DNA from: Verrucomicrobiales bacterium
GTDB taxonomy: Bacteria > Verrucomicrobiota > Verrucomicrobiia > Verrucomicrobiales > DEV007
Assembly: GCA_028281705.1 (NCBI GenBank)
Contig: JANQJH010000063.1
Span: forward strand, 1 to 60,330
Direction of reading: 5' to 3'
DNA length: 60,330 bases
The position numbers and the translations under genes are program-made. Shown piece by piece: positions 1-8,949 of this stretch. Position 1 is the stretch's first letter, and each line of letters opens with the position of its first letter. The notes beneath the pieces are model-generated. The model was not told the DNA's origin and did not search any database. It worked only from the letters and a program-made list of their open reading frames with translations.

Positions 1-75
1 GCCCTCCCCTCCAAGCGCCCCGGCAGGAAACAAAGTTCTGGCCAAGCCCGCAGGCTGCCCTGATCATCTCCAGCC

Positions 76-1782
76 ATGGCGGACCAACCCATCGCGCAAC
101 TCTTCACCCTCACGGATTGGGCGGTGCTCTTCGGCTACCTCATCCTCTGTACCGTGGTCGGCCACCGCATGCGCGGGCAGCAGGCCTCGATCCGCGACTT
201 CTTTCTCGGTGGCAAGACCCTTCCCTGGCCCGCCGTCTCCGGATCCATCATCGCCACCGAGCTCAGCGGCGTCACCTTCATCGGCGTTCCCGCCGGCCTC
301 TTCGCCCTCGAGGGAAACTTCACCTATCTCCAATGGGCCCTTGGTTCCGTCATCGCCCGCGTCATCGTCGGCTTGTGGTTTGTCAGGGTCTACTACGAAC
401 GGGAAATATACAGCTCTTACGACTACATGGGACACCGCCTGGGGAAAGGTGCCAAGACCTTGGCCACCGTTCTCTTCTTTGTCGGATCCATTCTAGCACA
501 AAGCGTGCGCGTCCTCGTTGCCGCACTTCCACTCAAGGTAGTTACCGGCCTCGATATCGGTTGGTGCATCCTCATTATTGGTATCTTTGCTATTGCATGG
601 ACACTCATGGGTGGCATGCGCACAGTGATATGGACCGATGTGATGCAGTTCTTTCTCTTCACCATCGGCGGCATCATCGCCTTGTTCACTGTCGTCAACT
701 CTCTTCCCGGCGGTTTCGGTGAACTGTGGAACACCGCTTCCGATTTTGATCGCACGCGAACCTTCGACTGGACCTTCGGCCTCCAGGCCGAACTTCAGTT
801 CACCATGTGGGTCGCCCTCCTCGCCGTCCCCTTCCAGAATCTGACGATCTTCGGCGTCGACCAGCTCTGCGCCCAGCGGGTTTTCTGTTGCGGTACCCCC
901 CAGGCTGCTCGCAAGGCCATCATTTTCAGCTCCGCGGGCCAGCTCGTCACCTTTCTCATGCTCCTCGTGGGTGCCGCCCTTTTCGTCCACTACCACCACC
1001 ACCCCTTCAACGAGCACGAGGCCGCCATCGCCTTCCCCGCCACCGCCGAATCTAGTTCCTTGGAACAACTAGAGTCTGCACCCCATGCGCGCCACCCCGT
1101 GTCCGGACTCGAGAGCAACGTCGCCGTCCCCAAAGACGGCGATGCCGTCTTTCCCATGTGGATCGTCTCCATCCTTCCCGCCGGCCTCAGCGGCCTCTTG
1201 CTCGCCGGCGTATTCGCTGCCGCCATCTCCAGTCTCGACAGCATCCTCGCTGCCCTCAGCCAAACCACGCTCTCGCTCATCTATCACCCCGAGCGCGATG
1301 ACGGGACATCGGCGGAGGACCCGACACTTGTCGTCAAATCCCGTCTCCTTGTCATCGGCTGGGGCCTCCTCCTCACCGGGTTCACCTACCTCATGCTCAG
1401 CGTGCGAGAGAACATACCCATCCTCCCGCTCGCCTTTGGCATGACGAGCTACACCATCGGCCCCATGCTCGCCATCTTCCTCATCGCCATGCTTGGACGC
1501 GGGAGCGTTCGCGGACTGGTGGTCGGCACCATCATCTCCTTCATCATCGTCCTCCTCGTCCGAACGGACGTCTGGGTCCTCTTGGGCACGGACAACGATG
1601 CATTCCTCGAAATGCTCGGCAGCCTCCCTACTTACACTTACACCGGTGGAGATCTCAAACCAGTCTATAGCTTCGTCTGGACCTGGCCTCTCACCGTTAT
1701 TCTGACATTTTTCTGTGCCCTTCTCATTCCTCCGGGCCGGCCGAAGCAAGAAGCCGCACCAGGTCCAGCGTCACATGCTTGA
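76..1782 (+). CDS. Sodium:solute symporter (SSS family)
   Basis: Inner-membrane Na+-coupled transporter of 568 residues, the usual size of the SSS/SLC5 family, with about thirteen hydrophobic segments. Family features are visible: an early FFLGGKTLPW segment, GSIIATELSGVTFIGVPAG in the second helix region, GGMRTVIWTDVMQ near residue 190, and LPAGLSGLLLAGVFAAAISSLDS near residues 365-385. The substrate cannot be read from sequence; the convergent sialidase-like gene suggests a sugar or sialic-acid-type solute, which is inference. An oddity is a loop of about 50 residues (roughly 306-358), rich in His and small polar residues (VHYHHHPFNEHE), where most relatives have a shorter connection. The 3' end overlaps the convergent neighbour by 59 bp. 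Confidence 0.93.
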   Translation: MADQPIAQLFTLTDWAVLFGYLILCTVVGHRMRGQQASIRDFFLGGKTLPWPAVSGSIIATELSGVTFIGVPAGLFALEGNFTYLQWALGSVIARVIVGLWFVRVYYEREIYSSYDYMGHRLGKGAKTLATVLFFVGSILAQSVRVLVAALPLKVVTGLDIGWCILIIGIFAIAWTLMGGMRTVIWTDVMQFFLFTIGGIIALFTVVNSLPGGFGELWNTASDFDRTRTFDWTFGLQAELQFTMWVALLAVPFQNLTIFGVDQLCAQRVFCCGTPQAARKAIIFSSAGQLVTFLMLLVGAALFVHYHHHPFNEHEAAIAFPATAESSSLEQLESAPHARHPVSGLESNVAVPKDGDAVFPMWIVSILPAGLSGLLLAGVFAAAISSLDSILAALSQTTLSLIYHPERDDGTSAEDPTLVVKSRLLVIGWGLLLTGFTYLMLSVRENIPILPLAFGMTSYTIGPMLAIFLIAMLGRGSVRGLVVGTIISFIIVLLVRTDVWVLLGTDNDAFLEMLGSLPTYTYTGGDLKPVYSFVWTWPLTVILTFFCALLIPPGRPKQEAAPGPASHA

Positions 1783-4654
1783 TCTTTTCCCGCTTCCACG
1801 TGTAGGTCACATGGAGTTTCCCGTCCGCCGATTGAATGATTGCTGGATAGGAAAACTCTGCCCCCTTCTCGTCTTCAAACACATGGACATCTCGCCACTC
1901 CAAACCGTCGTCGCTCAACGCCAAATGGAGTTTTCCGCGGCCGCGCACGAGCGGGTTGTAGACGATGAGGTGACGTCCATCTGGCAACGTTAGAGCATCC
2001 GTGCCCGCGCTCGGGTTCGGCAGCCCCGTCGCCGCCAGAGGCGACCACGTCCTCCCTTCATCCTTTGAAAAGCTCGTCACCACGAATCCTTGCCGGCTGC
2101 GACAAAGGATCTGCAGCCGCCCGTCCCCATGCCGCAAGATCGAGGGCTGAATGGCACTGAAGGTCTTCCCGTCATTGATCGGACCAATCCGCTCCCAAGT
2201 CCGCCCCAAATCCGGTGTCCGCTCGAAGTGCACCCGCCATCCGTCATCCTCTGTACTCGAAGCACACAACAAACTGCCGTCACGGAGAACAAAGGGTTTG
2301 TTCTTCACCGGACCATCAATCCCCTCCGGCAGACGGCGCGACTCACGCCACGTGCGGCCGCCGTCGTAGGATACTGTCAGCATGCCCCACCATCGCCTCG
2401 GGTCCGGCCCACATTTATAAAAGAGCAGCAGCGGACCGTTCTCCGCCTGATGCAACACCGGATTCCAACAGGGATGCCGGTGCCCCTCATACTGAACGCC
2501 GGTCGCCGCTCGTAGCGGCCGGGACCACCCGCCACCATCGTGATAGCTTGTCCAAATACAAACATCCGGATGCTTCTCCTTCGTCCCACCAAACCATGCG
2601 GCCGCCAAACCGCGCGGCGTCTCGGCGATCGTCGAGGCGTGACACTGGGGAAACGGCGCCGTCTCGTAGACAAACTCCTCAACCACCGCCGGCGGAGTTG
2701 ATGACGGCCCTGCGTCCTCCGCCGGGTCGTCTTCAACGCGCCGTATTGCCTCGTCTTCTGACAAGTGATAGATCATGCCGCTCTCCGTCCCGACCAACAA
2801 GTCCCACTTCCCGTCTTGATCCCAATCACACACGCTGGGGCTGGAGGTATGCCCCGCCAGATTCTGTTTTCCCAGATTCCCCAGCCGTTTGAGAATCACC
2901 GTCCCCTGATCCTCGTCAAGATTGCGATAAAACGCCGCATTCTCCGAGTTTACCAAGACATCCAAACGCCCGTCTTGATCCCAATCCACCACGCAAAGCT
3001 TGGATCGACCGCTTCTCCCGGCAGAGCGATGAGCCAGCCGAATGGGGGCGCCATTCTCGTCGACAAAACAGCGGCTCGGCGGAAGCAGAACTGCTTCATC
3101 CCCGCGTCGCGCCCGATCGTAACGGCAGAGATACCCCTCGTGATCTAGCATGACAAGATCCACCAGACCATCCCCACTCCAATCCACGGCCACCGGCGTC
3201 GTCCGCCATTGAGTGGCGAGCTGATTTCCCTTCGGCTGCCACCATGACCATCGCGGCCTTGGCGGCTTCCCCTCCCAGGCCACGCGAACCGGCTGTGCCT
3301 CCGCAAGCTCCGGCGATGAACGCGTGCCCACGTTGCGAAACCACACCACTTCCCCCCAAATCGAATTCACCACGAGATCCGGCAGCCCGTCGTGATCCCA
3401 ATCCGCCACCGAGAGCGTCGTATACCCCCATTTGGCCTCCGCCGGTCCCTGCACCGAGCCGTTCGATCCCGCCTGGATCCGGATCGTCCGCCCGCCTGCC
3501 TTGAGTCGCTCCGGACTCGCCCAACGCGGCGGTGCGCCCCCATCGAGGTTCTCAAAGTAGAGCACATACCCCGCCGTATTCCCCACCAACAGATCTTCAT
3601 CTCCGTCCCCATCCCAATCAAAGGCCACCGGCGTGGCCAGCGCCCCGGCATTCAACGCGTCAGGCTCCTGCCGAAAATAAGCCGGCGGCAGAAAGACTGG
3701 GATTCCCCCCACCAACCGCCCCGTGTGCTCCACCAGAGCGACCCGCCCATCTTCATCTCCCACTACCAGATCCACATCGCCGTCCTTGTCCCAGTCGATC
3801 GCCACGGGAACGGTCATCTGAAGATCCATCGCGAGAGCCTCCCCGCCATGCCGCAGCCGATGTCCCGACGCATAGTCCGGCTCGCGCCGGGAACCCCGAT
3901 TCTCAAAGTAAGTGAACCCATCGAGAAACTCACCACAGATGAGATCGAGATCGCCATCGCCATCGTAGTCGGCAAAGTTAGGCGTAGGCCATCCGTAGAC
4001 ATCGATCGCCACCCCGCCGGCCGTGACCGGCCGCGGTTCCTCGTAGTTAGGCTGCGACGTCGTTCCGCCATTGCGTATCCAGTAAACCAGCCCGTGCAGC
4101 GGTCCGTTTTTCCACTGCCCCCGGGCGTCATAGGCCGCGTCCCATCCATAGTCGCCCCAATCGCCCACGCCGACAATGAGGTCCATGGTACCATCCCCAT
4201 CGTAGTCCACATAGCGCCAGGTGTTTTGCCGCACCCGATTGGGATGAATATTGCCGTCCGGATAGACTTTCTCTGTCTTGGCAAACCCGGTCTCACGAAA
4301 ATCCAGAAACCGAAGTCCCGAGGCCAAAACTTCCGTCCTGCCATCGACCGCGCTCGGCTGCATGAAATGGCGAGCTGGCCCCAGCCGCACGCCCGGCTTG
4401 AAAACGGGCGAGGCCACGTCACCTTCCTGGTTCTCGAAAAAATAGACCCCGTTCGCCGGTTTGTCAGGACACGCCACCAGCAAATCGTGATCACCATCGC
4501 CATCATAATCCATCGGTAGAGGAAAGGCCCACAGGCCCACCGAAAGATCAACCGTCGCCTTCTCGTTCAAATAGCGCACTGGCTGGAAATCCTCTCCCGT
4601 CAGAAGACTGACTAACCCAATTCCACAAATCAACAAAACCGATCCGCATTTCAT
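1724..4654 (-). CDS. Secreted FG-GAP/VCBS repeat protein fused to a sialidase-like (BNR) domain
   Basis: Exported protein of 976 residues. The ATG at 4654 is preferred because it opens a typical signal peptide (MKCGSVLLICGIGLVSLL); longer in-frame starts would prepend a basic non-signal stretch. Residues about 30-650 hold many FG-GAP/VCBS-type repeats with DxDxDGxxDL calcium-binding motifs (DYDGDGDHDLL, DWDKDGDVDLV, DWDGDGDEDLL), predicting a beta-propeller. Residues about 664-976 resemble the BNR/exo-alpha-sialidase family, with Asp-box motifs SYDGGRTW and SKDEGRTW. A likely role is binding or cleaving a sialic-acid-like or other glycan outside the cytoplasm; the catalytic arginine triad was not verified. 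It is divergent from the Tat-signal gene at 4740 (85 bp between starts) and convergent with the symporter. Confidence 0.88.
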   Translation of the reverse strand: MKCGSVLLICGIGLVSLLTGEDFQPVRYLNEKATVDLSVGLWAFPLPMDYDGDGDHDLLVACPDKPANGVYFFENQEGDVASPVFKPGVRLGPARHFMQPSAVDGRTEVLASGLRFLDFRETGFAKTEKVYPDGNIHPNRVRQNTWRYVDYDGDGTMDLIVGVGDWGDYGWDAAYDARGQWKNGPLHGLVYWIRNGGTTSQPNYEEPRPVTAGGVAIDVYGWPTPNFADYDGDGDLDLICGEFLDGFTYFENRGSRREPDYASGHRLRHGGEALAMDLQMTVPVAIDWDKDGDVDLVVGDEDGRVALVEHTGRLVGGIPVFLPPAYFRQEPDALNAGALATPVAFDWDGDGDEDLLVGNTAGYVLYFENLDGGAPPRWASPERLKAGGRTIRIQAGSNGSVQGPAEAKWGYTTLSVADWDHDGLPDLVVNSIWGEVVWFRNVGTRSSPELAEAQPVRVAWEGKPPRPRWSWWQPKGNQLATQWRTTPVAVDWSGDGLVDLVMLDHEGYLCRYDRARRGDEAVLLPPSRCFVDENGAPIRLAHRSAGRSGRSKLCVVDWDQDGRLDVLVNSENAAFYRNLDEDQGTVILKRLGNLGKQNLAGHTSSPSVCDWDQDGKWDLLVGTESGMIYHLSEDEAIRRVEDDPAEDAGPSSTPPAVVEEFVYETAPFPQCHASTIAETPRGLAAAWFGGTKEKHPDVCIWTSYHDGGGWSRPLRAATGVQYEGHRHPCWNPVLHQAENGPLLLFYKCGPDPRRWWGMLTVSYDGGRTWRESRRLPEGIDGPVKNKPFVLRDGSLLCASSTEDDGWRVHFERTPDLGRTWERIGPINDGKTFSAIQPSILRHGDGRLQILCRSRQGFVVTSFSKDEGRTWSPLAATGLPNPSAGTDALTLPDGRHLIVYNPLVRGRGKLHLALSDDGLEWRDVHVFEDEKGAEFSYPAIIQSADGKLHVTYTWKREKIKHVTLDLVRLLASAGPEE

Positions 4655-4739
4655 GGCGTGTATTCTGTGACCAAAAGGAAAACCAGGCAATGCCAGTTTA
4701 CCCTTCACGCCCCGGGGCATCTCTCGTAATCTTCCCGAC

Positions 4740-6023
4740 ATGACGACCAATCGCCGGACCTTTCTCGCACAGCTCGTCGCCGCGGGCGCCGCCACCACCA
4801 GCACCACCGCCATGGCTCAGCAGGGCTCTTCCCCTGCCGGGAAGAAGAAACGCCTCGCCTTTCTCGGCACCGAAGTGAGGACCCACTCTCACGCCCAACA
4901 CTTTCTCGACCGCCTCACCCTGGGCTATGGCTGGCGCGGCCAGTGGCAGGATCCTCGTGTCGAGGTCGCCTCCGTCTACATCGATCAGTTCCCTGAGGGG
5001 GATCTCGCAAAAGAGCGAATCAAACGGCACGGACTCACCATCTATCCCTCCGTCGCCCAAGCGCTCACTCTCGGCACCGGCCAATTGGCCGTCGATGGCG
5101 TCGTCATCATTGCCGAACATGGCAAATATCCCGACAACGAAAAGGGTCAGAAACTCTATCCCCGCTACGAATGGTTCAAAGAATGCGTCAAGGTCTTCGA
5201 AGCCAGCGGGCGCGGCGTCCCCGTATTCAACGACAAGCATCTCGCGACGACCTGGGCCCGATGCGCCGAGATGGTGGCCGATGCCAAGCGCCTGGATTTT
5301 CCCTTTTTCGCCGGCTCCTCTCTCCCCGTCACTCGCCGTCTGCCAGCCATCGACATGCCGGCGGGCACCCCGCTGAAGGAAAGCGTCTGCGTCGCCTACG
5401 GCGGTGTCGACAGCTACGACATTCACGCCCTGGAAACGGCGCAGTGCATGTCGGAGCGACGCCAAGGAGGTGAAGTCGGGATCAAACGGGTTCACGCCCT
5501 GCGTGGCGCCCCGCTCTGGGAGTTGCTAGCCCAGGACGATCGCAAAGACACGCGGCGCCTCATGGTCTCCGCCCTCACACGGAGCCACAACCTTCCCGTC
5601 GAGGGCGGCTATTATACCGGCCGCATCACTTTCGAATGGGCCCGCGCGGTGTTCCCTGATGCCCTGGCCTACCTCATCGACCATCGCGACGGGTTTCGCA
5701 CCACCATGTTTCTCGTCAATATCCGCGACTTCAACTACGCGGGACTGCGCAGCGACCGGGACGAGATCATTTCCTGCCAGATGTATCTCCCCATGCCCAC
5801 CTGGGGATCCTCCACCGCAGACTTCTTTCATCCGCTGATCCGACACATCGAGGATGCTGTCATCACCGGTAAAGTCCCCTATCCCGCCGAACGCACCCTC
5901 CTTACCTCCGGCATGGTCGTCGCCGGAGTCGATTCCATTCATCGCGGTTACGTCCCCGTGGACACACCTGAAATGGCCGTGCCTTACCAAGTCGGCCCCG
6001 AGTCCACCTATTGGCAGGACTGA
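4740..6023 (+). CDS. Tat-exported protein of unknown function
   Basis: A 427-residue protein that begins MTTNRRTFLAQLVAAGAA, a twin-arginine signal peptide, so it should be exported folded. The mature part has a Rossmann-like beginning (KKKRLAFLGTEVRTHSHAQ) and acidic/His-rich stretches, but no GxGxxG, so I do not call it a Gfo/Idh oxidoreductase. It recalls uncharacterised Tat proteins found near sugar-catabolic genes in Planctomycetes and Verrucomicrobia; that likeness is from memory of the style of these loci, not a search. The start is the ATG just after a short divergent promoter region shared with the FG-GAP/sialidase gene. No function is assigned. Confidence 0.85.
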   Translation: MTTNRRTFLAQLVAAGAATTSTTAMAQQGSSPAGKKKRLAFLGTEVRTHSHAQHFLDRLTLGYGWRGQWQDPRVEVASVYIDQFPEGDLAKERIKRHGLTIYPSVAQALTLGTGQLAVDGVVIIAEHGKYPDNEKGQKLYPRYEWFKECVKVFEASGRGVPVFNDKHLATTWARCAEMVADAKRLDFPFFAGSSLPVTRRLPAIDMPAGTPLKESVCVAYGGVDSYDIHALETAQCMSERRQGGEVGIKRVHALRGAPLWELLAQDDRKDTRRLMVSALTRSHNLPVEGGYYTGRITFEWARAVFPDALAYLIDHRDGFRTTMFLVNIRDFNYAGLRSDRDEIISCQMYLPMPTWGSSTADFFHPLIRHIEDAVITGKVPYPAERTLLTSGMVVAGVDSIHRGYVPVDTPEMAVPYQVGPESTYWQD

Positions 6024-6025
6024 CG

Positions 6026-6061
6026 GGAAAGCCCCGGCAGCGGAGGCTACCAGGGCTTTCC
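6026..6061. terminator. Hairpin between convergent genes (possible bidirectional terminator)
   Basis: A perfect 9-bp inverted repeat, GGAAAGCCC at 6026-6034 and GGGCTTTCC at 6053-6061, lies 3 bp after the stop of the Tat-signal gene and about 30 bp before the end of the convergent oxidoreductase gene. No strong T-run follows on either strand, so factor-independent termination is only plausible. Confidence 0.5.
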
Positions 6062-6093
6062 TCAGACTAACGGAAATCTCAACTCTAGCCTAA

Positions 6094-7395
6094 CTACGCG
6101 TCGAGCGACCACTCACCGCGATAGTCCACCGCCTTGAGCAGCTTGTCCGCCAACGGGTCGTCGATCACCTCTTCCTTGGCCGGATCCCACTTCAGAGGCC
6201 TGCCCAGCTGCAGGGAAATGTAACTCAGGTGGCCCGGAGTGATCGAACGGTGGGCGGCTTCCGCGGGAGCAATGCACTCCTTGCGGGTCTTCACCCCTTC
6301 GACAAAGTTGCGGTGATGTCCGGGAGACACGTAGGCCTTGATCGGCCCCCGATCTGTCTTTTCCCGGATCCATTCCTTGTTCGAAGCCTCGATTTTGCCG
6401 CGGTTGACCCAGATCCAGCCATCCTCGCCGATCCACTTGGTACCGCCGCGAAGCTTGCTTGAAATGGACGAGGTATATCCGCCGGCAAACTCACATTTCA
6501 CTTCATACTGCGTCGGACCATCCCACATGCCCGTCTCGGGGAACTCAAAGCCCACGGCCTCGACCTTTGTCGGGCCGCTCTTGTCCAGACCAAGCCCCCA
6601 GTGAGCGATGTCATTGTGATGACCAATCCAGTCCATCAACTGACCGCCGCCGTAATCGAGGCACCAGCGCCAGTCCCAGTGCAGGCGTTTTGTGGAAAAC
6701 GGTAGGTAACGGCTTGGTCCACACCAGAGATCGTAATCCAGGGTCTCCGGGATGGGTTCACCGCGACGGCCGATAATGTCCGTGCCTTTCCCGCCAGGAA
6801 GCCCCACCTCCACGTGCTGGATCTTGCCTAACAAGCCGTTCATCACCGCTTCCACAGCGATGCGAAACCGCACATCCGAACGCTGCTGCGATCCCGTTTG
6901 AAAAATGGCCTTCTGCTTCGCCACTTCTTTGTAAACCGCCTGGCCCTCGCCGAACAAGTGCGTCACCGGTTTCTCACAGTAAACGTCCTTGCCATTGCGC
7001 AAGGCCTCGAGCGTCGCCAGCGCGTGCCAGTGATCCGGCGTCGCCACCACGACGGCATCGATGTCGTCGCGGGCGCAGAGTTCACGGAAGTCGCCATAAA
7101 CCGAGCAGCCCTTGTAATCACTCACCTCTCGCTCGGAGTAAAACTTCTCCACCCGCCGCTTGGCTGGACGCCCTCCCCGCTCTTGGTCGACGTCGCACAC
7201 GGCCAGCACTTGCACATCTTTTTGGCGCATGAGGTTGTTCATGTCGCCATTGCCCATGCCACCGAGGCCGATGACACCAAGGCCGATACGTCCACTGGGT
7301 GCGGGCCGGTCGCCCTGACCAATCGCCGTGGCCGGGATGATAGTGGGCGCCGCGATGGCGCTGGCGGAGGATTTGAGGAAATGTCGTCGTTGCAT
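6094..7395 (-). CDS. Tat-exported Gfo/Idh/MocA family oxidoreductase
   Basis: NAD(P)-dependent sugar dehydrogenase-type protein of 433 residues. It starts with a Tat signal (MQRRHFLKSSASAIAAP), followed by the dinucleotide-binding motif GVIGLGGMG and, near residue 140, the EKP motif (YCEKPVTH) whose lysine is catalytic in the family. A GHHNDIAHW stretch in the C-terminal domain supplies candidate substrate-site histidines. Exported members are common in PVC bacteria and probably carry a tightly bound cofactor. It is the last gene of a minus-strand run after the PSD1 and DUF1501 genes, suggesting a shared sugar-oxidising role; the substrate is unknown. Confidence 0.92.
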   Translation of the reverse strand: MQRRHFLKSSASAIAAPTIIPATAIGQGDRPAPSGRIGLGVIGLGGMGNGDMNNLMRQKDVQVLAVCDVDQERGGRPAKRRVEKFYSEREVSDYKGCSVYGDFRELCARDDIDAVVVATPDHWHALATLEALRNGKDVYCEKPVTHLFGEGQAVYKEVAKQKAIFQTGSQQRSDVRFRIAVEAVMNGLLGKIQHVEVGLPGGKGTDIIGRRGEPIPETLDYDLWCGPSRYLPFSTKRLHWDWRWCLDYGGGQLMDWIGHHNDIAHWGLGLDKSGPTKVEAVGFEFPETGMWDGPTQYEVKCEFAGGYTSSISSKLRGGTKWIGEDGWIWVNRGKIEASNKEWIREKTDRGPIKAYVSPGHHRNFVEGVKTRKECIAPAEAAHRSITPGHLSYISLQLGRPLKWDPAKEEVIDDPLADKLLKAVDYRGEWSLDA

Positions 7396-7475
7396 TGGCC
7401 CACCCTCTCTTCAGTTCCCACTGGAGATCAAGGATATTTTCCCCCTCTCCCCGGGCGGCAACTCCCGGGCCCTGC

Positions 7476-8933
7476 TCAGGCGAGGATCTCCTTCACCACA
7501 CGGGCTTCCTCCACCCCCGTGAGGCGTTCATCGAGCCCCTGATAACGAAACGTAAGTCGTTCGTGATCAATCCCTAACTGATTGAGGATCGTGGCGTTGA
7601 GATCCCGGATGTGCACCGGATTCTCGGTGATGTTGTAGGAAAAATCATCCGTCTTCCCGAACTCGAATCCCTCCTTGATCCCACCGCCGGCAAGCCAGGT
7701 GGAAAAACACCGGCCATGGTGATCGCGGCCGTGATTTGTCTCGCTCAGCTTCCCCTGGGAATAGATTGTGCGTCCAAATTCCCCGCCACAGATGACCAGA
7801 GTCTCATCAAACATGCCCCTCTCCTTCAGGTCCTTGATCAAGCCGGCACAGGCCTGATCGATATCCTCACACTGCCACCGAATGCGGCGCGGAAGGTCTC
7901 CGTGTTGATCCCATCCCCGATGAAAGAGCTGAATGAAGCGTACACCTTGCTCCGCCATCCGGCGCGCCAAGAGGCAATTGCGCGCGAAGGAACCAGGTTT
8001 GTCCACGTCGGGTCCGTAGAGCTTCTTCGTGTGTTCGGACTCCTGGGAGACATCCATGATGTCCGGAACCGCCATCTGCATACGAAACGCCATTTCATAC
8101 TGCGAGATCCGCGTTTGCGTTTCCGGATCCTTGAATCGCTCATAACTCTCTCCGTTCAGTTGGGCTAACTGATCGAGCATGGAACGCCGCATGGGACGAT
8201 TCACCCCAGGAGGATTGTTCAGAAAGAGCACCGGTTCACCCGCGCTACGCAACTTCACCCCCTGATGCCGCGAGGGGAGAAATCCACTACCCCAGAGACG
8301 ATCATAGAGAGCCTGGAGCTGACCTCGGCCGCGCGAAATCATGACAACGTAGGCCGGCATGTTCTCCGTTTCGCTGCCCAGGCCATAGCTCAACCAGGAT
8401 CCCAGGCTCGGTTTCCCCGGCTGTTGCACACCCGTGTTGATATAGGTGATCGCCGGATCATGGTTGATCGCCTCGGTGTGCATCGATTTCACAATCGTGA
8501 TGTGATCCGCAATCGAAGCCGTGTGCGGGAGCAACTCGCTCATCCACGTGCCGTGCTGGCCGTGACGCTTAAAATCAAACATGGGCGCGACACAGGGGAA
8601 GGAACTCTGTCCGCTCGTCATCCCCGTGAGACGCTGCCCATTGCGAATGGAGTCCGGCAACTCCATCCCGTGGAGGCCACGCATGGCGGGCTTGTAATCA
8701 AACGTATCAATATGTGAGGGGCCGCCGGAAAAGAAGAGATAGATGGCCCGCTTCGCCTTCCCCGCCTTGTTAGGAAACGCCGGCAAGCCCGCGTTCGATC
8801 GCGTCGCCGCCGAGGCCGCACCCTGCTGAAAGAGGCCACTCAGGGCCGCGGCTCCCATCCCATGTCCCGTGGAGAGGAGAAAGCGGCGCCGGGTCACATT
8901 GGTCAGATAATCGTCGAAACTGGGCATCGTCAT
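7476..8933 (-). CDS. DUF1501 family protein
   Basis: A 485-residue protein of the DUF1501 family, which has an alkaline phosphatase/sulfatase-like fold. The N-terminus carries a Tat-like motif ([18 protein letters not shown]) after a 14-residue leader. Family landmarks are [16 protein letters not shown] near residue 70, [35 protein letters not shown], and the C-terminal GGEFGRT and NHGRDHHG metal-site-like motifs. In PVC bacteria DUF1501 genes nearly always lie just after a DUF1549/DUF1553 cytochrome gene, as here (16 bp gap), so the two products probably act together in the periplasm. Their substrate remains unestablished. Confidence 0.93.
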   Translation of the reverse strand: MTMPSFDDYLTNVTRRRFLLSTGHGMGAAALSGLFQQGAASAATRSNAGLPAFPNKAGKAKRAIYLFFSGGPSHIDTFDYKPAMRGLHGMELPDSIRNGQRLTGMTSGQSSFPCVAPMFDFKRHGQHGTWMSELLPHTASIADHITIVKSMHTEAINHDPAITYINTGVQQPGKPSLGSWLSYGLGSETENMPAYVVMISRGRGQLQALYDRLWGSGFLPSRHQGVKLRSAGEPVLFLNNPPGVNRPMRRSMLDQLAQLNGESYERFKDPETQTRISQYEMAFRMQMAVPDIMDVSQESEHTKKLYGPDVDKPGSFARNCLLARRMAEQGVRFIQLFHRGWDQHGDLPRRIRWQCEDIDQACAGLIKDLKERGMFDETLVICGGEFGRTIYSQGKLSETNHGRDHHGRCFSTWLAGGGIKEGFEFGKTDDFSYNITENPVHIRDLNATILNQLGIDHERLTFRYQGLDERLTGVEEARVVKEILA

Positions 8934-8949
8934 CGTGTGCGGAAGGGGC

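Noticed and set aside
1..63. Frame ending at TGA 61-63 as the C-terminus of an upstream gene
   Set aside because: The 20-residue tail is Arg/Pro/Ser-rich with no family match, and the start of that gene is outside the window; too short to support.
3392..4519. 375-residue forward open frame
   Set aside because: It is antisense to the FG-GAP/sialidase gene, is Pro/Arg/Ile-rich, and has no signal peptide or motif; a shadow frame.
4740..6023. Tat-signal protein as a Gfo/Idh/MocA oxidoreductase
   Set aside because: No GxGxxG or EKP motif is seen, only a weak Rossmann-like start.
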